Positions 7,917 to 15,869 are shown, counted from the first letter of the stretch. The stretch: 42,339 bases of DNA from Candidatus Gastranaerophilales bacterium (GCA_944325585.1 CALVAS010000009.1:1-42339), one strand, 5' to 3'. A program made the numbers and translations. The notes: generated by a model from the letters alone, not told the origin.

Positions 7917-8850
7917 TATTATTCTCCTTGTTATTACGTTTTTCCTCTTCTTGATTTTGACGGCGGTGTCTGCTGTATGTCAATTCGTTATAAGGCAGAT
8001 TTTGTTCGTCAAAACGCTGTCTTAAATATGAAATATTATTTTTTAAATATGCTTCAACTGCCTTGTCTCCCGGGATAAAGTTTGCATTTAAATTTCCGTC
8101 TCTATCAACCCTCATAACAACGGAAACATCTTTATCAAAATCAATTCTGAAGGCCTTGCCTGTTTTCATAGATTCTGAAAGTGCATCCATAAGAACAGAG
8201 GATACTTTAGCTGTTTTTTGAACATTTTGAACATTTCCGGCTGAAAGTTCTTTTTGAAATTCACCTGCAATACTTTGCATTGACATATCCGTTTTTGTCA
8301 CAAGATTTGCAAAAAACAATGCATCATCCTGAGACATTGAAATTTTACTGTAATCAAGAGCAGGTGCTGATGTAAACACTTCTTCACTGATTCCGGATAT
8401 AAATGTTTGATTCTGAAAAGCATTAACATCACTTATTTTTCCGTTAAGTTTTAAAATTGAACTAATTTCATCCGAAAGTTCGGCTGAGGCTTGATTTTGA
8501 GGATTTTGTTGTCCGCCGTTTTGAGAATTGTTTTGCTGACCTTGCTGCTTATCCTCATTTTTAACAGTATTATCCTGTTTATTCTCTGAATTTTGAGTTT
8601 TTTCATCACCTTTAGCTTCAGCTTTTTTGTCATCATCAGCCGCTGAATCTTCTTGTACATCAGATGTTTTTTCTTCCGCATTTACAGTATTGGAAGACAC
8701 TGATTCAGATTCATCAGACTTTGTATTTGATGAAAGACTGCTTAATTGAGATTTAAAGGCATTACTGCCTGACAACTTTGTCGTCTGCGCCGTAAGCACC
8801 TTGTTTGTTAAATCATTACCTGCTGAAACTGTTGATGTATCTATATTCAT
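7909..8850 (-). CDS. fliK: FliK-like flagellar hook-length control protein
   Basis: FliK is exported during hook growth and triggers the FlhB specificity switch. The 313 residues fit its two-part build. The N-terminal 150 residues are low complexity, rich in Ser, Asp, Lys, Gln and Asn ('QGQQNNSQNGGQQNPQNQ'). A C-terminal hook-control domain follows at about residues 195-290: 'VSSVLMDALSESMKTGKAF', then 'VSVVMRVDRDGNLNANF' and 'VEAYLKNNISYLRQRFDEQNL'. The tail is very basic and polar. Its ATG overlaps the fliJ stop (TAATG), with GGAGG upstream. The identity rests on domain pattern and on the position between fliJ and the hook gene, since FliK sequences are poorly conserved. Confidence 0.8.
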   Translation of the reverse strand: MNIDTSTVSAGNDLTNKVLTAQTTKLSGSNAFKSQLSSLSSNTKSDESESVSSNTVNAEEKTSDVQEDSAADDDKKAEAKGDEKTQNSENKQDNTVKNEDKQQGQQNNSQNGGQQNPQNQASAELSDEISSILKLNGKISDVNAFQNQTFISGISEEVFTSAPALDYSKISMSQDDALFFANLVTKTDMSMQSIAGEFQKELSAGNVQNVQKTAKVSSVLMDALSESMKTGKAFRIDFDKDVSVVMRVDRDGNLNANFIPGDKAVEAYLKNNISYLRQRFDEQNLPYNELTYSRHRRQNQEEEKRNNKENNNE

Positions 8851-9335
8851 TAGTCCTCCAGCTCCTGAAGCTGTTTTAACAGTTCTAACTCTTCCTCTTC
8901 AAGCCGCTCCTGCGACTGATGAAAAAACCTTTGCACACCGAGTTCGGAATATCCTTTTAATTCTGCTTTCTTCTCTTCCTCAATGTAGGCTTCTTTGTTC
9001 TTTTCTTTGTGCTTTTCCAGAACTTTCACCGCCTGCTCCAACTTTACCAGTTTGGCTTTTTCCATATCAAGAATCCGTTGGGCTTCCGCGCGAATCTGTT
9101 CCAGTTGTTCCGCCTTTTCCCACAAATGTATAAGATATTTATCATATATATCATACATTAGGGGATCCGCTTTTCGCATATTTATCTGCGTTTCACGAAT
9201 TTCTTCGTTGTTTTTGCGGATATTTTCTTCTGCAATAAATACTGCCTGCTGTGCTTTTTGAACAACTAAAAGCTGTTCTTCTTTTTTACGGATTCTAAAG
9301 TCCAGTACTTTCTGCAGTCGATATCTAAAAGGCAT
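8850..9335 (-). CDS. fliJ: FliJ-like flagellar export chaperone
   Basis: A 161-residue protein that is almost entirely charged coiled coil ('FRYRLQKVLDFRIRKKEEQL' at the start, then long Glu/Lys/Gln heptads). This is the FliJ pattern: the stalk-like protein of the flagellar export ATPase, which escorts export chaperones. The typical N-terminal 'FRLQxVLxxR' signature is clear. It heads the small minus-strand operon with fliK and the hook gene. FliI, often just upstream, is not present. The ribosome binding site is weak (GAAAG) and sits in the arm of a 7-bp inverted repeat (9342-9348 with 9372-9378). Confidence 0.8.
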   Translation of the reverse strand: MPFRYRLQKVLDFRIRKKEEQLLVVQKAQQAVFIAEENIRKNNEEIRETQINMRKADPLMYDIYDKYLIHLWEKAEQLEQIRAEAQRILDMEKAKLVKLEQAVKVLEKHKEKNKEAYIEEEKKAELKGYSELGVQRFFHQSQERLEEEELELLKQLQELED

Positions 9336-9424
9336 TTTTTACACTTTCTTAATTAGATTATCACTTATTTTGAAAGTGCAGCATACATCTATTTGTATGA
9401 TATTAATTTAATGATATTTTTGTA

Positions 9425-10423
9425 TTAGTCAAGAATTTGAACACTTGTACCGGTTCCGCGTCTTGTATTATGGTACATATAACCTCGGTTTCCGGTGTAC
9501 ATTGATGAAGTTCCGCCATCGTCAAATCCGAAGTTAAATGAATCATATGGTGCAATTTGCGGAGTGTAACCTGTCGGATATCCGCCTGAAAAAATAGACC
9601 CAAGAGAGCTTAAAGCCCCGCGCCAACCTGATTGATTATACATTTGCGGCATATAACCTCCATAACATGTTCCGTAAGGTGATTCAACAGGAGCTGTGAA
9701 TTTTCTGCCTGCAACAGCTCTGTTAAGTCTCTCCACACGGTTGTTCATATCGCCTTGTTGAATTGCTCCGAGAACGTTTTCTTCTAACCGTGAAATTCTA
9801 TCCGCTTCGGAATCGTTTTCATAAGTTCTTTTAAAAACGCGTTTTTCAAGAGAACTCAATTCTTTTGGAGAGACCTGTTGAATTTCACTGTTATAATTTA
9901 CAAACAGATTATCAATTCTTTCCTTAACACTCATTGAAGGATAAGTTTTGTTAAACATGGATTTTTCAAGACGGTTTAATCTCAGATTCATTTCCTGATG
10001 TTCAAAAGATTTTCCGTAAATATTCTTTTCAACAAGAGAAACCCTCGGATCATTTACATCTGAATTATAGGAAACAGGAACATAAGCGGATGCCATCTCA
10101 CTTCTAAATCTGAAACGGCTGCCAAATCGAGGGCCGAAATAAAAATTACTTCTGTATGCAGGACGATTAAGAATACGTAACCCGTTAGAAATTCCGCTTC
10201 TGCGCGGATAATAATGATATCCAGAATTGTAGTAACGATTATTATAATAAGCTCTGTTATAATTTCTATCGTAGTATCTTCCGTGATATGTGTTGTAAGG
10301 TCTTATAAAAGGATTTGAACTTCTTCGATACGGTATCGGACGATACGTTCTTATTGTCCGTGTCGCAGCATATGCGTTAAGCCCAAAAACCAACAATAAT
10401 AATAACAAAATTATTTTTTTCAT
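9425..10423 (-). CDS. Secreted Tyr/Arg-rich protein with charged leucine repeats
   Basis: Not assigned to a named family. It starts with a clear Sec signal peptide (two Lys, a run of Leu, and a likely cleavage after 'NAYA', residue 19). About 80 residues very rich in Tyr, Arg and Asn follow. Then come two or three imperfect repeats of about 45 residues with the pattern 'LEKxxF-K-Y....ERIxRLE' (around residues 130-225). The C-terminal 90 residues are rich in Gly, Ser, Tyr and Met. It is a single gene with a long leader. The Tyr/Arg-rich part resembles adhesive or envelope-binding low-complexity sequence, but no function can be given. The ribosome binding site lies in a possible hairpin. Confidence 0.7.
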   Translation of the reverse strand: MKKIILLLLLLVFGLNAYAATRTIRTYRPIPYRRSSNPFIRPYNTYHGRYYDRNYNRAYYNNRYYNSGYHYYPRRSGISNGLRILNRPAYRSNFYFGPRFGSRFRFRSEMASAYVPVSYNSDVNDPRVSLVEKNIYGKSFEHQEMNLRLNRLEKSMFNKTYPSMSVKERIDNLFVNYNSEIQQVSPKELSSLEKRVFKRTYENDSEADRISRLEENVLGAIQQGDMNNRVERLNRAVAGRKFTAPVESPYGTCYGGYMPQMYNQSGWRGALSSLGSIFSGGYPTGYTPQIAPYDSFNFGFDDGGTSSMYTGNRGYMYHNTRRGTGTSVQILD

Positions 10424-10429
10424 TCTTTT

Positions 10430-10466
10430 CTCCTGTTGCTCATCAACTTAAAATTTACAACAGGGG
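10430..10466 (-). promoter_or_regulatory. Hairpin covering the ribosome binding site of the secreted-protein gene
   Basis: In the mRNA, CCCCUGUUG (10466-10458) can pair with CAACAGGAG (10438-10430). That gives 8 of 9 base pairs, one C-A mismatch and a 19-base loop. The 3' arm contains the AGGAG ribosome binding site that lies just before the ATG at 10423, so the fold would hide it. Confidence 0.4.
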
Positions 10467-10515
10467 AAATTTTCACACATTAGCCAACGGTATATTATTG
10501 AGGCGGATTTTCGTT

Positions 10516-10938
10516 TTAAGTTTCCTGACGTGGTTCTTCGTTATCCTTCATATCAATTTTATCACCGAAGGTTGTTATAATCGCAAGTAAAATCATAGAA
10601 ACTATACACCCGAAAACCAGAGATGCCGGAAGAGATGCAAGGAATAGAAGTACCGCTGGAACAGATTTCCAGAGTTTTTTCATAGTTAAAAGAGCAATTC
10701 CAAACGCTAAAGTAAATAGTCCGGCACAGAATACTCCGAAAGTTTTTCCAATATGCAACCCGACTTCAGCTCCGTTAGCTGAACACACTGTCTGATTTAA
10801 CGTACAATATACTACTGCAAGTGCACCACAAAACAATCCGCAAAATAGTCCACCGAGCAGAACATATACAATGTAAAAGCCAAAAGCATTTAATCCGCTT
10901 CGTTTTACTGATAAATCAAACAAATTTTTAAACATCAA
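10516..10938 (-). CDS. Small integral membrane protein, unknown
   Basis: A 140-residue protein with three or four hydrophobic segments (about residues 18-48, 65-88 and 95-125) separated by short loops, and a charged C-terminal tail ('DKIDMKDNEEPRQET'). I do not recognise the family. It begins 5 bases after the recO stop with an AGGAGG ribosome binding site, so it is the last gene of a pilT-recO-membrane protein unit. Three cysteines sit within the first 60 residues. No catalytic motif is visible. Confidence 0.7.
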   Translation of the reverse strand: MMFKNLFDLSVKRSGLNAFGFYIVYVLLGGLFCGLFCGALAVVYCTLNQTVCSANGAEVGLHIGKTFGVFCAGLFTLAFGIALLTMKKLWKSVPAVLLFLASLPASLVFGCIVSMILLAIITTFGDKIDMKDNEEPRQET

Positions 10939-10943
10939 ACCTC

Positions 10944-11705
10944 CTATCTTATTTCCTGCAAAATTCCGGTTGAATTAAATTTTCTGGGGGAATGCACGTT
11001 AATATATCCTTTTAACAGTTCAAAACAAACATTACATATCTTTTCGGTTGCTTTACTTTCAAAATCACTTTTTTCAGTAAAATCAGTTTGCTCAAGAGCT
11101 TTTAAAAAATCTCTCAACTTGTAATGCATAACAACCGGAATACCGTAAGACTGGTTACATTCCGGACAAATAACCCCGCCTAACGTAAAAGAAAAATACA
11201 TTTTCCCGTCACCCAAATCACATCCGCATTTTAAACACGTATTCAAGTCAATACCAAAGCCCGACAAAACCATCATTTTCATCTGAAATTTTAAAACAGC
11301 CAGAAGTATTTCAATTTTCTCCTGCGCAGAAGCAATAGCATCAAGTGCTTTGTAAAGCAAATCAAATATTTCGTTTGAGCAAGGATCATCTTCAACGCCA
11401 AAATTTGTAACAACTTCGCTTATATAAAGAGAATAGAAAATTTTATCCATGTTCTGGCGGATTTTGTTGAATGTATTTAAGGCTTCAGCCTGACAAATTG
11501 TATCCAGATTTTTGCCTTTGTAAAGCATTAATTTATTTGCAACAAGCAAATCCATACGGGCGCCAAGTTTGCTTTTGGGCTTTTTAACCCCTTTGGCCAC
11601 ACCTTTGATAAGCCCTCTGTCCCTTGAATACATGACAATAATTTTATCTGATTCGCTTAAATTGTACGATTTCAGATTAATCGCATCAGTTACAAAATTG
11701 TTCAT
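10944..11705 (-). CDS. recO: DNA repair protein RecO
   Basis: RecO anneals complementary strands and, with RecR, loads RecA in gap repair. The 253 residues show the N-terminal OB-fold start 'DAINLKSYNLSESDKIIVMYSRDRGLIKGVAKGVKKPKSK', here given only by its pieces 'SYNLSESDKI' and 'RGLIKGVAKG', followed by a helical domain. A zinc site is formed by 'CLKCG' and 'CPEC' around residues 147-175. The gene begins 2 bases after the pilT stop, so it is probably translationally coupled to it. The length is normal. Confidence 0.93.
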   Translation of the reverse strand: MNNFVTDAINLKSYNLSESDKIIVMYSRDRGLIKGVAKGVKKPKSKLGARMDLLVANKLMLYKGKNLDTICQAEALNTFNKIRQNMDKIFYSLYISEVVTNFGVEDDPCSNEIFDLLYKALDAIASAQEKIEILLAVLKFQMKMMVLSGFGIDLNTCLKCGCDLGDGKMYFSFTLGGVICPECNQSYGIPVVMHYKLRDFLKALEQTDFTEKSDFESKATEKICNVCFELLKGYINVHSPRKFNSTGILQEIR

Positions 11706-11707
11706 AT

Positions 11708-12823
11708 TTATTGATAATCCCTGTCTTTGCCGGAAGAAGTTCCTTGATAAACACCTCTGAACATTTGTTTCAATTCATTTTTATCATCGGAATATTCAAG
11801 AGCAACTTCTTCAGTAACAAATCCTTCTGTATAAAGGTTATACAAAGACATATTCATGGTAATCATATTATTGAAAGAACCTTTACGAACCAAATCATAA
11901 ACATCCTCCAATTTATCTTTTTCTATAAAATCTTTGACAGTTGGTGTTACTACAAGAAGTTCCACTGCAGGACGTCTGCCCATAGAATCTCTCAGCGGAA
12001 CAAGTCTCTGCGATACGGTTCCTCTTAAAATCTGAGCAATCTGTTCTCTTACATGCAATCTGTCAGCCGGATCAAACATGTTTACAATTCTGTTTACAGT
12101 TTGAACTGCATCATTTGTGTGAATTGTTGCAAACACCAAGTGTCCGGTTTCTGCAGCTTTTAAAGCACTTATAACAGTTTCACGGTCTCTAATCTCTCCG
12201 ATAAAAATAACATCAGGATCTTGCCTCAGTGCATATTTTACGCCGTCAGGAAATGACGCTGTATCAATACCGATTTGTCTTTGAGAAATTATTGCCTTTC
12301 TGTTATTGAAGATAAACTCTACAGGGTCTTCAATAGTAATAATATGTTTTGGATAATTAATATTTATATAATCTATTAATGAAGCTATTGTTGTTGATTT
12401 GCCGCTTCCTGTCGGTCCGGTTATTAAAACAAGTCCGTTATTTAAGGTTGAAAACTGTTCGATTGCCTTTGGCAGATTCAATTCCGAAACTGTTTTAATA
12501 TCATAGGGAATTGTTCTTATAACAAGCGAATATCTACCCAATTGCTTGCTCAAATTAACACGAAAACGGGCACAACCTACAATTTCATACGCAAAATCCA
12601 GATCAAAAATAGAATCCAGTTTTGAAGCACTTATACTTGCCGGCAACAAAGCGCCATAGGCTTCGTCTATATCAGTTTCGGTCAGAACCGGCATATTTAT
12701 TTTTATAATCTTACCGTCTTTTCTAATTGCGGGATATTCGTTTACAGACAGGTGAATATCCGATGCACCGATTGCTACGGCTCTTTCAAGAAATGCTACT
12801 ATATCAAAACTGCTATCGCCCAT
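11708..12823 (-). CDS. pilT: Type IV pilus retraction ATPase PilT
   Basis: Hexameric ATPase that drives pilus retraction and twitching. From ATG 12823 it is 371 residues. Walker A is 'GPTGSGKST' (136-144). The Asp box region and Walker B are 'ALRQDPDVIFIGEIRD'. The His box follows in 'GHLVFATIHTNDA', and the PilT-type end contains an AIRNLI-like region replaced by 'FNNMITMNMSLYNLY'. The N-terminal PAS-like part begins 'ASDIHLSV'. A TTG at 12835 is in frame, but AGAGGA lies between it and the ATG at 12823, so the ATG is preferred. A promoter lies just upstream. The two prepilin genes in this window are plausible partners, though their pilins could instead belong to a type II-like apparatus. 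Confidence 0.95.
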   Translation of the reverse strand: MGDSSFDIVAFLERAVAIGASDIHLSVNEYPAIRKDGKIIKINMPVLTETDIDEAYGALLPASISASKLDSIFDLDFAYEIVGCARFRVNLSKQLGRYSLVIRTIPYDIKTVSELNLPKAIEQFSTLNNGLVLITGPTGSGKSTTIASLIDYININYPKHIITIEDPVEFIFNNRKAIISQRQIGIDTASFPDGVKYALRQDPDVIFIGEIRDRETVISALKAAETGHLVFATIHTNDAVQTVNRIVNMFDPADRLHVREQIAQILRGTVSQRLVPLRDSMGRRPAVELLVVTPTVKDFIEKDKLEDVYDLVRKGSFNNMITMNMSLYNLYTEGFVTEEVALEYSDDKNELKQMFRGVYQGTSSGKDRDYQ

Positions 12824-12849
12824 AATTCCTCTCAATTCTTACAGTTAAA

Positions 12850-12878
12850 ATTATACCATTTTTATCAATGTATGACAA
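12850..12878 (-). promoter_or_regulatory. Sigma-70 promoter of pilT-recO
   Basis: On the minus strand TTGTCA (12878-12873), a 17-base spacer and TATAAT (12855-12850) form a near-consensus promoter, 27 bases before the preferred pilT ATG. Confidence 0.8.
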
Positions 12879-12910
12879 GAACTTTACGAAAAATACAACC
12901 ATTTATAGGA

Positions 12911-12932
12911 TTTGTTACAACCTTGTAACAAA
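12911..12932. promoter_or_regulatory. Perfect 22-bp DNA dyad, possible operator
   Basis: Ten bases, TTTGTTACAA, are followed by CC and then the exact inverse TTGTAACAAA. The 2-base centre is too small for an RNA hairpin loop, so a DNA-binding site for a dimeric regulator is more likely than a terminator. It lies 32 bases upstream of the pilT -35. Confidence 0.5.
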
Positions 12933-13103
12933 TTTATTTATTAAGTCAATTTTTCAGAGCAAAAATACTTTATATAAATGTAAGGGAATTAAAAGTTACG
13001 ATTGGTTAACAGAAACAATATATAAAAGATGTTCTAACTAGGACGAATTTAAAGAAAAAGATTTTTTATACTCTCTCTCTTAATATCCTCGTGTTTATTT
13101 AAT
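12933..13103. other. Intergenic DNA, possible small RNA upstream of an orphan terminator
   Basis: No open reading frame with a ribosome binding site is visible. A small hairpin can form from GUUCU and AGGAC at 13031-13044, and a CT repeat (13071-13080) follows. The region ends in a strong plus-strand terminator with no plus-strand gene before it. I find no convincing promoter. Confidence 0.35.
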
Positions 13104-13131
13104 GTTGCCTATTAAAGGCAACTTTTTTTTT
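13104..13131 (+). terminator. Intrinsic terminator without an upstream gene
   Basis: A 7-bp stem (GTTGCCT 13104-13110 with AGGCAAC 13116-13122), an ATTAA loop and nine T make a textbook plus-strand terminator. The nearest upstream gene, pilT, runs away on the minus strand. Confidence 0.85.
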
Positions 13132-13156
13132 GCGTAGAATTGCAGATTCAGGCAAA

Positions 13157-13186
13157 TTGACAATTGAATTTTAATTGAGATATGAT
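13157..13186 (+). promoter_or_regulatory. Sigma-70 promoter of the GT-D glycosyltransferase
   Basis: TTGACA (13157-13162), an 18-base spacer and TATGAT (13181-13186). It overlaps an in-frame TTG at 13175, which shows that the TTG is not the start and supports ATG 13208. Confidence 0.7.
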
Positions 13187-13207
13187 AACTTAAAACGGAC
13201 GATTAAA

Positions 13208-14143
13208 ATGTATAACAAAATAACCAAAAGGCTAAATTTTAAATTTTTTGGCATGAATATAAAATTTCAGTTTCCTTTCAAAGCCAAGAAACTTGATGAG
13301 AGATTTGAAAACCTCATTTATGAACTTGCGGACGAAAGAACTTTAAAAAATGTAAAACTTCCTAAGGTTTTAAGATTGAATGAAAGTTTAAACATGCTTG
13401 CAGATACAAACAAATCGCTTGCAAGATTTGGTGATGGCGAATTCAAACTAATGTTTGGCGAGGGCATAAATTTTCAAAAATATGACAGAGAGCTTGCCGA
13501 TAAATTAAAAGAGGTTCTAAAAAACAAACATCCTAACCTTATTGCAGGCATTCCGGACACATTCGGATATTGTGAGAGTGATTATTTCAGAAAAGTTCTC
13601 GCTCTTTTAAGGCAAGAGCTTTACAAATACATTAGTTTTGATACTGTTTATTGTGATGCATTTATTACACGCCAGTTTAGATTTAAAACCAAAACAGATG
13701 GAGAAATTTACTATAACAAATTCAAACAGCTCTGGCAGGACAAGGAAATAGTCATAATTGAAGGCAAAGGAACTTATCTTGGAATAGGTAATGATTTATT
13801 TGCAAATGCCGCATCCATAAAAAGGATTGTTTGCCCTAACATAAACGCATTTTCAAAATATAAAGACATTTTGTCAGAAGCATTAAAACAGCCGAAAGAT
13901 AAACTGTTTTTGCTGGCATTAGGCCCTACTGCAACAGTTCTTGCGTATGAACTTGCAAACAACGGCTACCGCGCTCTTGACATAGGACATCTGGATGTTA
14001 TGTATGAAATGTTTTTGAGAGGCGCATCAAATTTAGTGCCGCTGGAAAACAAAATTGTTTTTAATGAAGAGAGAAAAAGCAAAAAATTTGCCAAATGCAA
14101 TGAGCCCAAATATTATCAGGAAGTAATCGCTGATTTTTCATAG
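13208..14143 (+). CDS. GT-D fold glycosyltransferase (DUF1792 / SP_1767-like)
   Basis: Resembles the GT-D glycosyltransferases of streptococci that add a sugar to glycoprotein or surface glycan. The hallmark DxE motif is seen as D76-G-E78 in 'LARFGDGEFKLM'. The C-terminal Rossmann-like part has 'EIVIIEGKGTYLGIGNDLF', 'FLLALGPTATVLAYELANNG' and 'ALDIGHLDVMYEMFLRGA', the last being the usual GHLD(V/I)xYEW segment. The N-terminal 50 residues are extra and basic. ATG 13208 is chosen (311 residues) because the promoter -10 overlaps the upstream TTG. The acceptor is unknown. It is a single gene, next to pilT only through an intergenic region. Confidence 0.8.
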   Translation: MYNKITKRLNFKFFGMNIKFQFPFKAKKLDERFENLIYELADERTLKNVKLPKVLRLNESLNMLADTNKSLARFGDGEFKLMFGEGINFQKYDRELADKLKEVLKNKHPNLIAGIPDTFGYCESDYFRKVLALLRQELYKYISFDTVYCDAFITRQFRFKTKTDGEIYYNKFKQLWQDKEIVIIEGKGTYLGIGNDLFANAASIKRIVCPNINAFSKYKDILSEALKQPKDKLFLLALGPTATVLAYELANNGYRALDIGHLDVMYEMFLRGASNLVPLENKIVFNEERKSKKFAKCNEPKYYQEVIADFS

Positions 14144-14160
14144 CCCGTTTGAAAAATTAC

Positions 14161-14232
14161 CGGCGGCAACGGGATTTGAACCCGTGTCAACAGAATGAGA
14201 ATCTGCTATCCTGACCCCTAGACGATACCGCT
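14161..14232 (-). tRNA. tRNA-Glu (anticodon CUC)
   Basis: A full cloverleaf can be folded on the minus strand: D arm from GTCTAGGGGT, anticodon stem CAGA/TCTG with loop TTCTCAT (anticodon CTC), and T arm ACGGG-TTCAAAT-CCCGT. The discriminator is G, as in other tRNA-Glu, and CCA is not encoded. The first acceptor pair would be A1-C72, a mismatch. Confidence 0.9.
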
Positions 14233-14282
14233 CTAAGTTGACAAATATATTTTAAATCAAGAATTTAAAAATGCAACATACT

Positions 14283-14306
14283 AAAAAGAGCCTTTCGGCT
14301 CTTTTT
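14283..14306 (-). terminator. Bidirectional intrinsic terminator after trxB
   Basis: A 10-bp stem (14283-14292 with 14297-14306) of A5GAGCC and GGCTCT5 with a 4-base loop. It lies 39 bases past the trxB stop and separates trxB from tRNA-Glu. Confidence 0.85.
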
Positions 14307-14344
14307 CAGGCATAAAACTTCTGCTGTGCGAACATTTGTAAAAA

Positions 14345-15286
14345 CTATGCACGAACAGTTTCTTTCAGGCTTTCAAGATATTTAACCGCATAAACAGCAC
14401 CGACCGCACCGTCAGAAGCCGCTGTTATTACCTGTCTCAGCGGAGTTTTTCTGACGTCGCCCACTGCGTAAACTCCGTCAATGGATGTTTTCATGGTTTC
14501 ATCAGTTATAATAAAACCGTTTGCATCCTGTTCAACCTGCCCTTTAATATTTTCAATATTCGGAACCATGCCGATATACGGGAATACGCCGTTAACCTGC
14601 AGATTTGAAATTTCATGAGTCTTTACGTTTTCCAGAACTGCCGTGTGAACCAAATCATCACCCTTTATTTCTTTTACGACACTGTCCCAGATAAATTCTA
14701 TTTTTTCATTTTTAAAGGCACGCTCTTGAACAATTTTGTCTGCGCGAAGCTCATTTCGTCTGTGAATTACATATACTTTATCCGCAAACTTTGTTAAATA
14801 CATGGCTTCTTCAACTGCCGCGTTTCCTCCGCCGACAACTGCCACTACTTTATTTTTATAAAATGCTCCGTCGCAAACAGCGCAATAACTTACGCCGCGT
14901 CCGACGAATTCAGCTTCACCAGGCACACCAAGTTTCATCGGCTGTGCTCCGCAGGCAATAATCACGGTTTTAGCCTTAAATTCCGCCTCTTTTGTAAGAA
15001 TTACTTTAGGCTCTGATTTTAAATCCAAACTTTCAATCTCTTGCATTGGAAATTTTTGAACTCCGAATTTGTCTGCATGTTCTTCAAACTTCTCCATTAA
15101 ATCGAATCCGCCAACAATCGGAAATCCCGGATAATTTTCCAGTTCCAGATAGTTGGAAGGCTGGCCGCCAAGCATTGAAACATCTATTATTGCCGTTGAA
15201 ACAGCCCCGCGGCTTGCATATATTCCTGCACTTAATCCGGCCGGTCCGCCGCCTAAAATTACCGTATCAAATTCATAACTTTGCAT
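14345..15286 (-). CDS. trxB: Thioredoxin reductase
   Basis: Flavoenzyme that passes electrons from NADPH to thioredoxin. The 313 residues show the FAD motif 'GGGPAGLSAGIYASRG' near the start, the redox pair C135-A-V-C138 in 'YCAVCDGAF', the NADPH motif 'VVGGGNAAVEEA', and the FAD-binding 'GVYAVGDVR' near the end. Canonical TrxB uses CATC; CAVC is a common variant. The start ATG has GAGGA upstream. The exported protein gene ends 9 bases upstream on the same strand, so they probably share a transcript. Confidence 0.96.
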   Translation of the reverse strand: MQSYEFDTVILGGGPAGLSAGIYASRGAVSTAIIDVSMLGGQPSNYLELENYPGFPIVGGFDLMEKFEEHADKFGVQKFPMQEIESLDLKSEPKVILTKEAEFKAKTVIIACGAQPMKLGVPGEAEFVGRGVSYCAVCDGAFYKNKVVAVVGGGNAAVEEAMYLTKFADKVYVIHRRNELRADKIVQERAFKNEKIEFIWDSVVKEIKGDDLVHTAVLENVKTHEISNLQVNGVFPYIGMVPNIENIKGQVEQDANGFIITDETMKTSIDGVYAVGDVRKTPLRQVITAASDGAVGAVYAVKYLESLKETVRA

Positions 15287-15295
15287 ATCTTATCC

Positions 15296-15829
15296 TCATT
15301 TATCTAATACACTCATACCTGAAATTTTTTCACCGGCAAGCACGTAAACCGCACTCTGAACCTTTATAACACTGTTATCAGTGCTTGAAAGAGTTTTTAA
15401 AGTCAAATAATTTTTGCCTGTGAACCTGTTTCCGTCAAGTTTTATCTCAACAGTATCCGTCAATTTTTTGTTGTCTGATACACCCTCTTTCGTAAATTTA
15501 ATAACGTTGCCTTTTACAAATTCAACTGCCAGATCAGCAGAGGCTCCGGTAAACGGATTGCTTAAATTCATGACGTTATTATTTCTTGAGAGGTTCCACA
15601 AATCAGCGGACTTATTTCGAAAAACTTCGGGGCTGTCTGTATTCTCAAGAACAGCAACAACGCGCCATGTACCGAATAAACCTTTCGGAACATTTTCCAC
15701 CAGTGAAATTCCTGCTTTCAATGTTGTATCAGCTAAAACCATATTATTATTTAATCCTGATTTTAAATTCAAAATCAGAACAAAAGTAATTATAATTGAC
15801 GCTAATATTATTTTTTTTATAATTTTCAT
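15296..15829 (-). CDS. Small exported protein, unknown
   Basis: A 177-residue protein with a basic, hydrophobic N-terminus (KIIKKIILASIIITFVLIL) that is either a signal peptide, with possible cleavage after 'MVLA', or a membrane anchor. The rest is rich in short strands and polar residues ('GLFGTWRVVAVLE', 'VEIKLDGNRFTGKNYLTL', 'VQSAVYVLAGEKISG'). It looks like a small beta-sheet domain outside the cytoplasm. No cysteine or catalytic motif is seen. It sits directly upstream of trxB, but without cysteines a redox link is not supported. Confidence 0.65.
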   Translation of the reverse strand: MKIIKKIILASIIITFVLILNLKSGLNNNMVLADTTLKAGISLVENVPKGLFGTWRVVAVLENTDSPEVFRNKSADLWNLSRNNNVMNLSNPFTGASADLAVEFVKGNVIKFTKEGVSDNKKLTDTVEIKLDGNRFTGKNYLTLKTLSSTDNSVIKVQSAVYVLAGEKISGMSVLDK

Positions 15830-15869
15830 GAAATTTAGTAAACACCCCTGTTATTTAATAATATAATAA

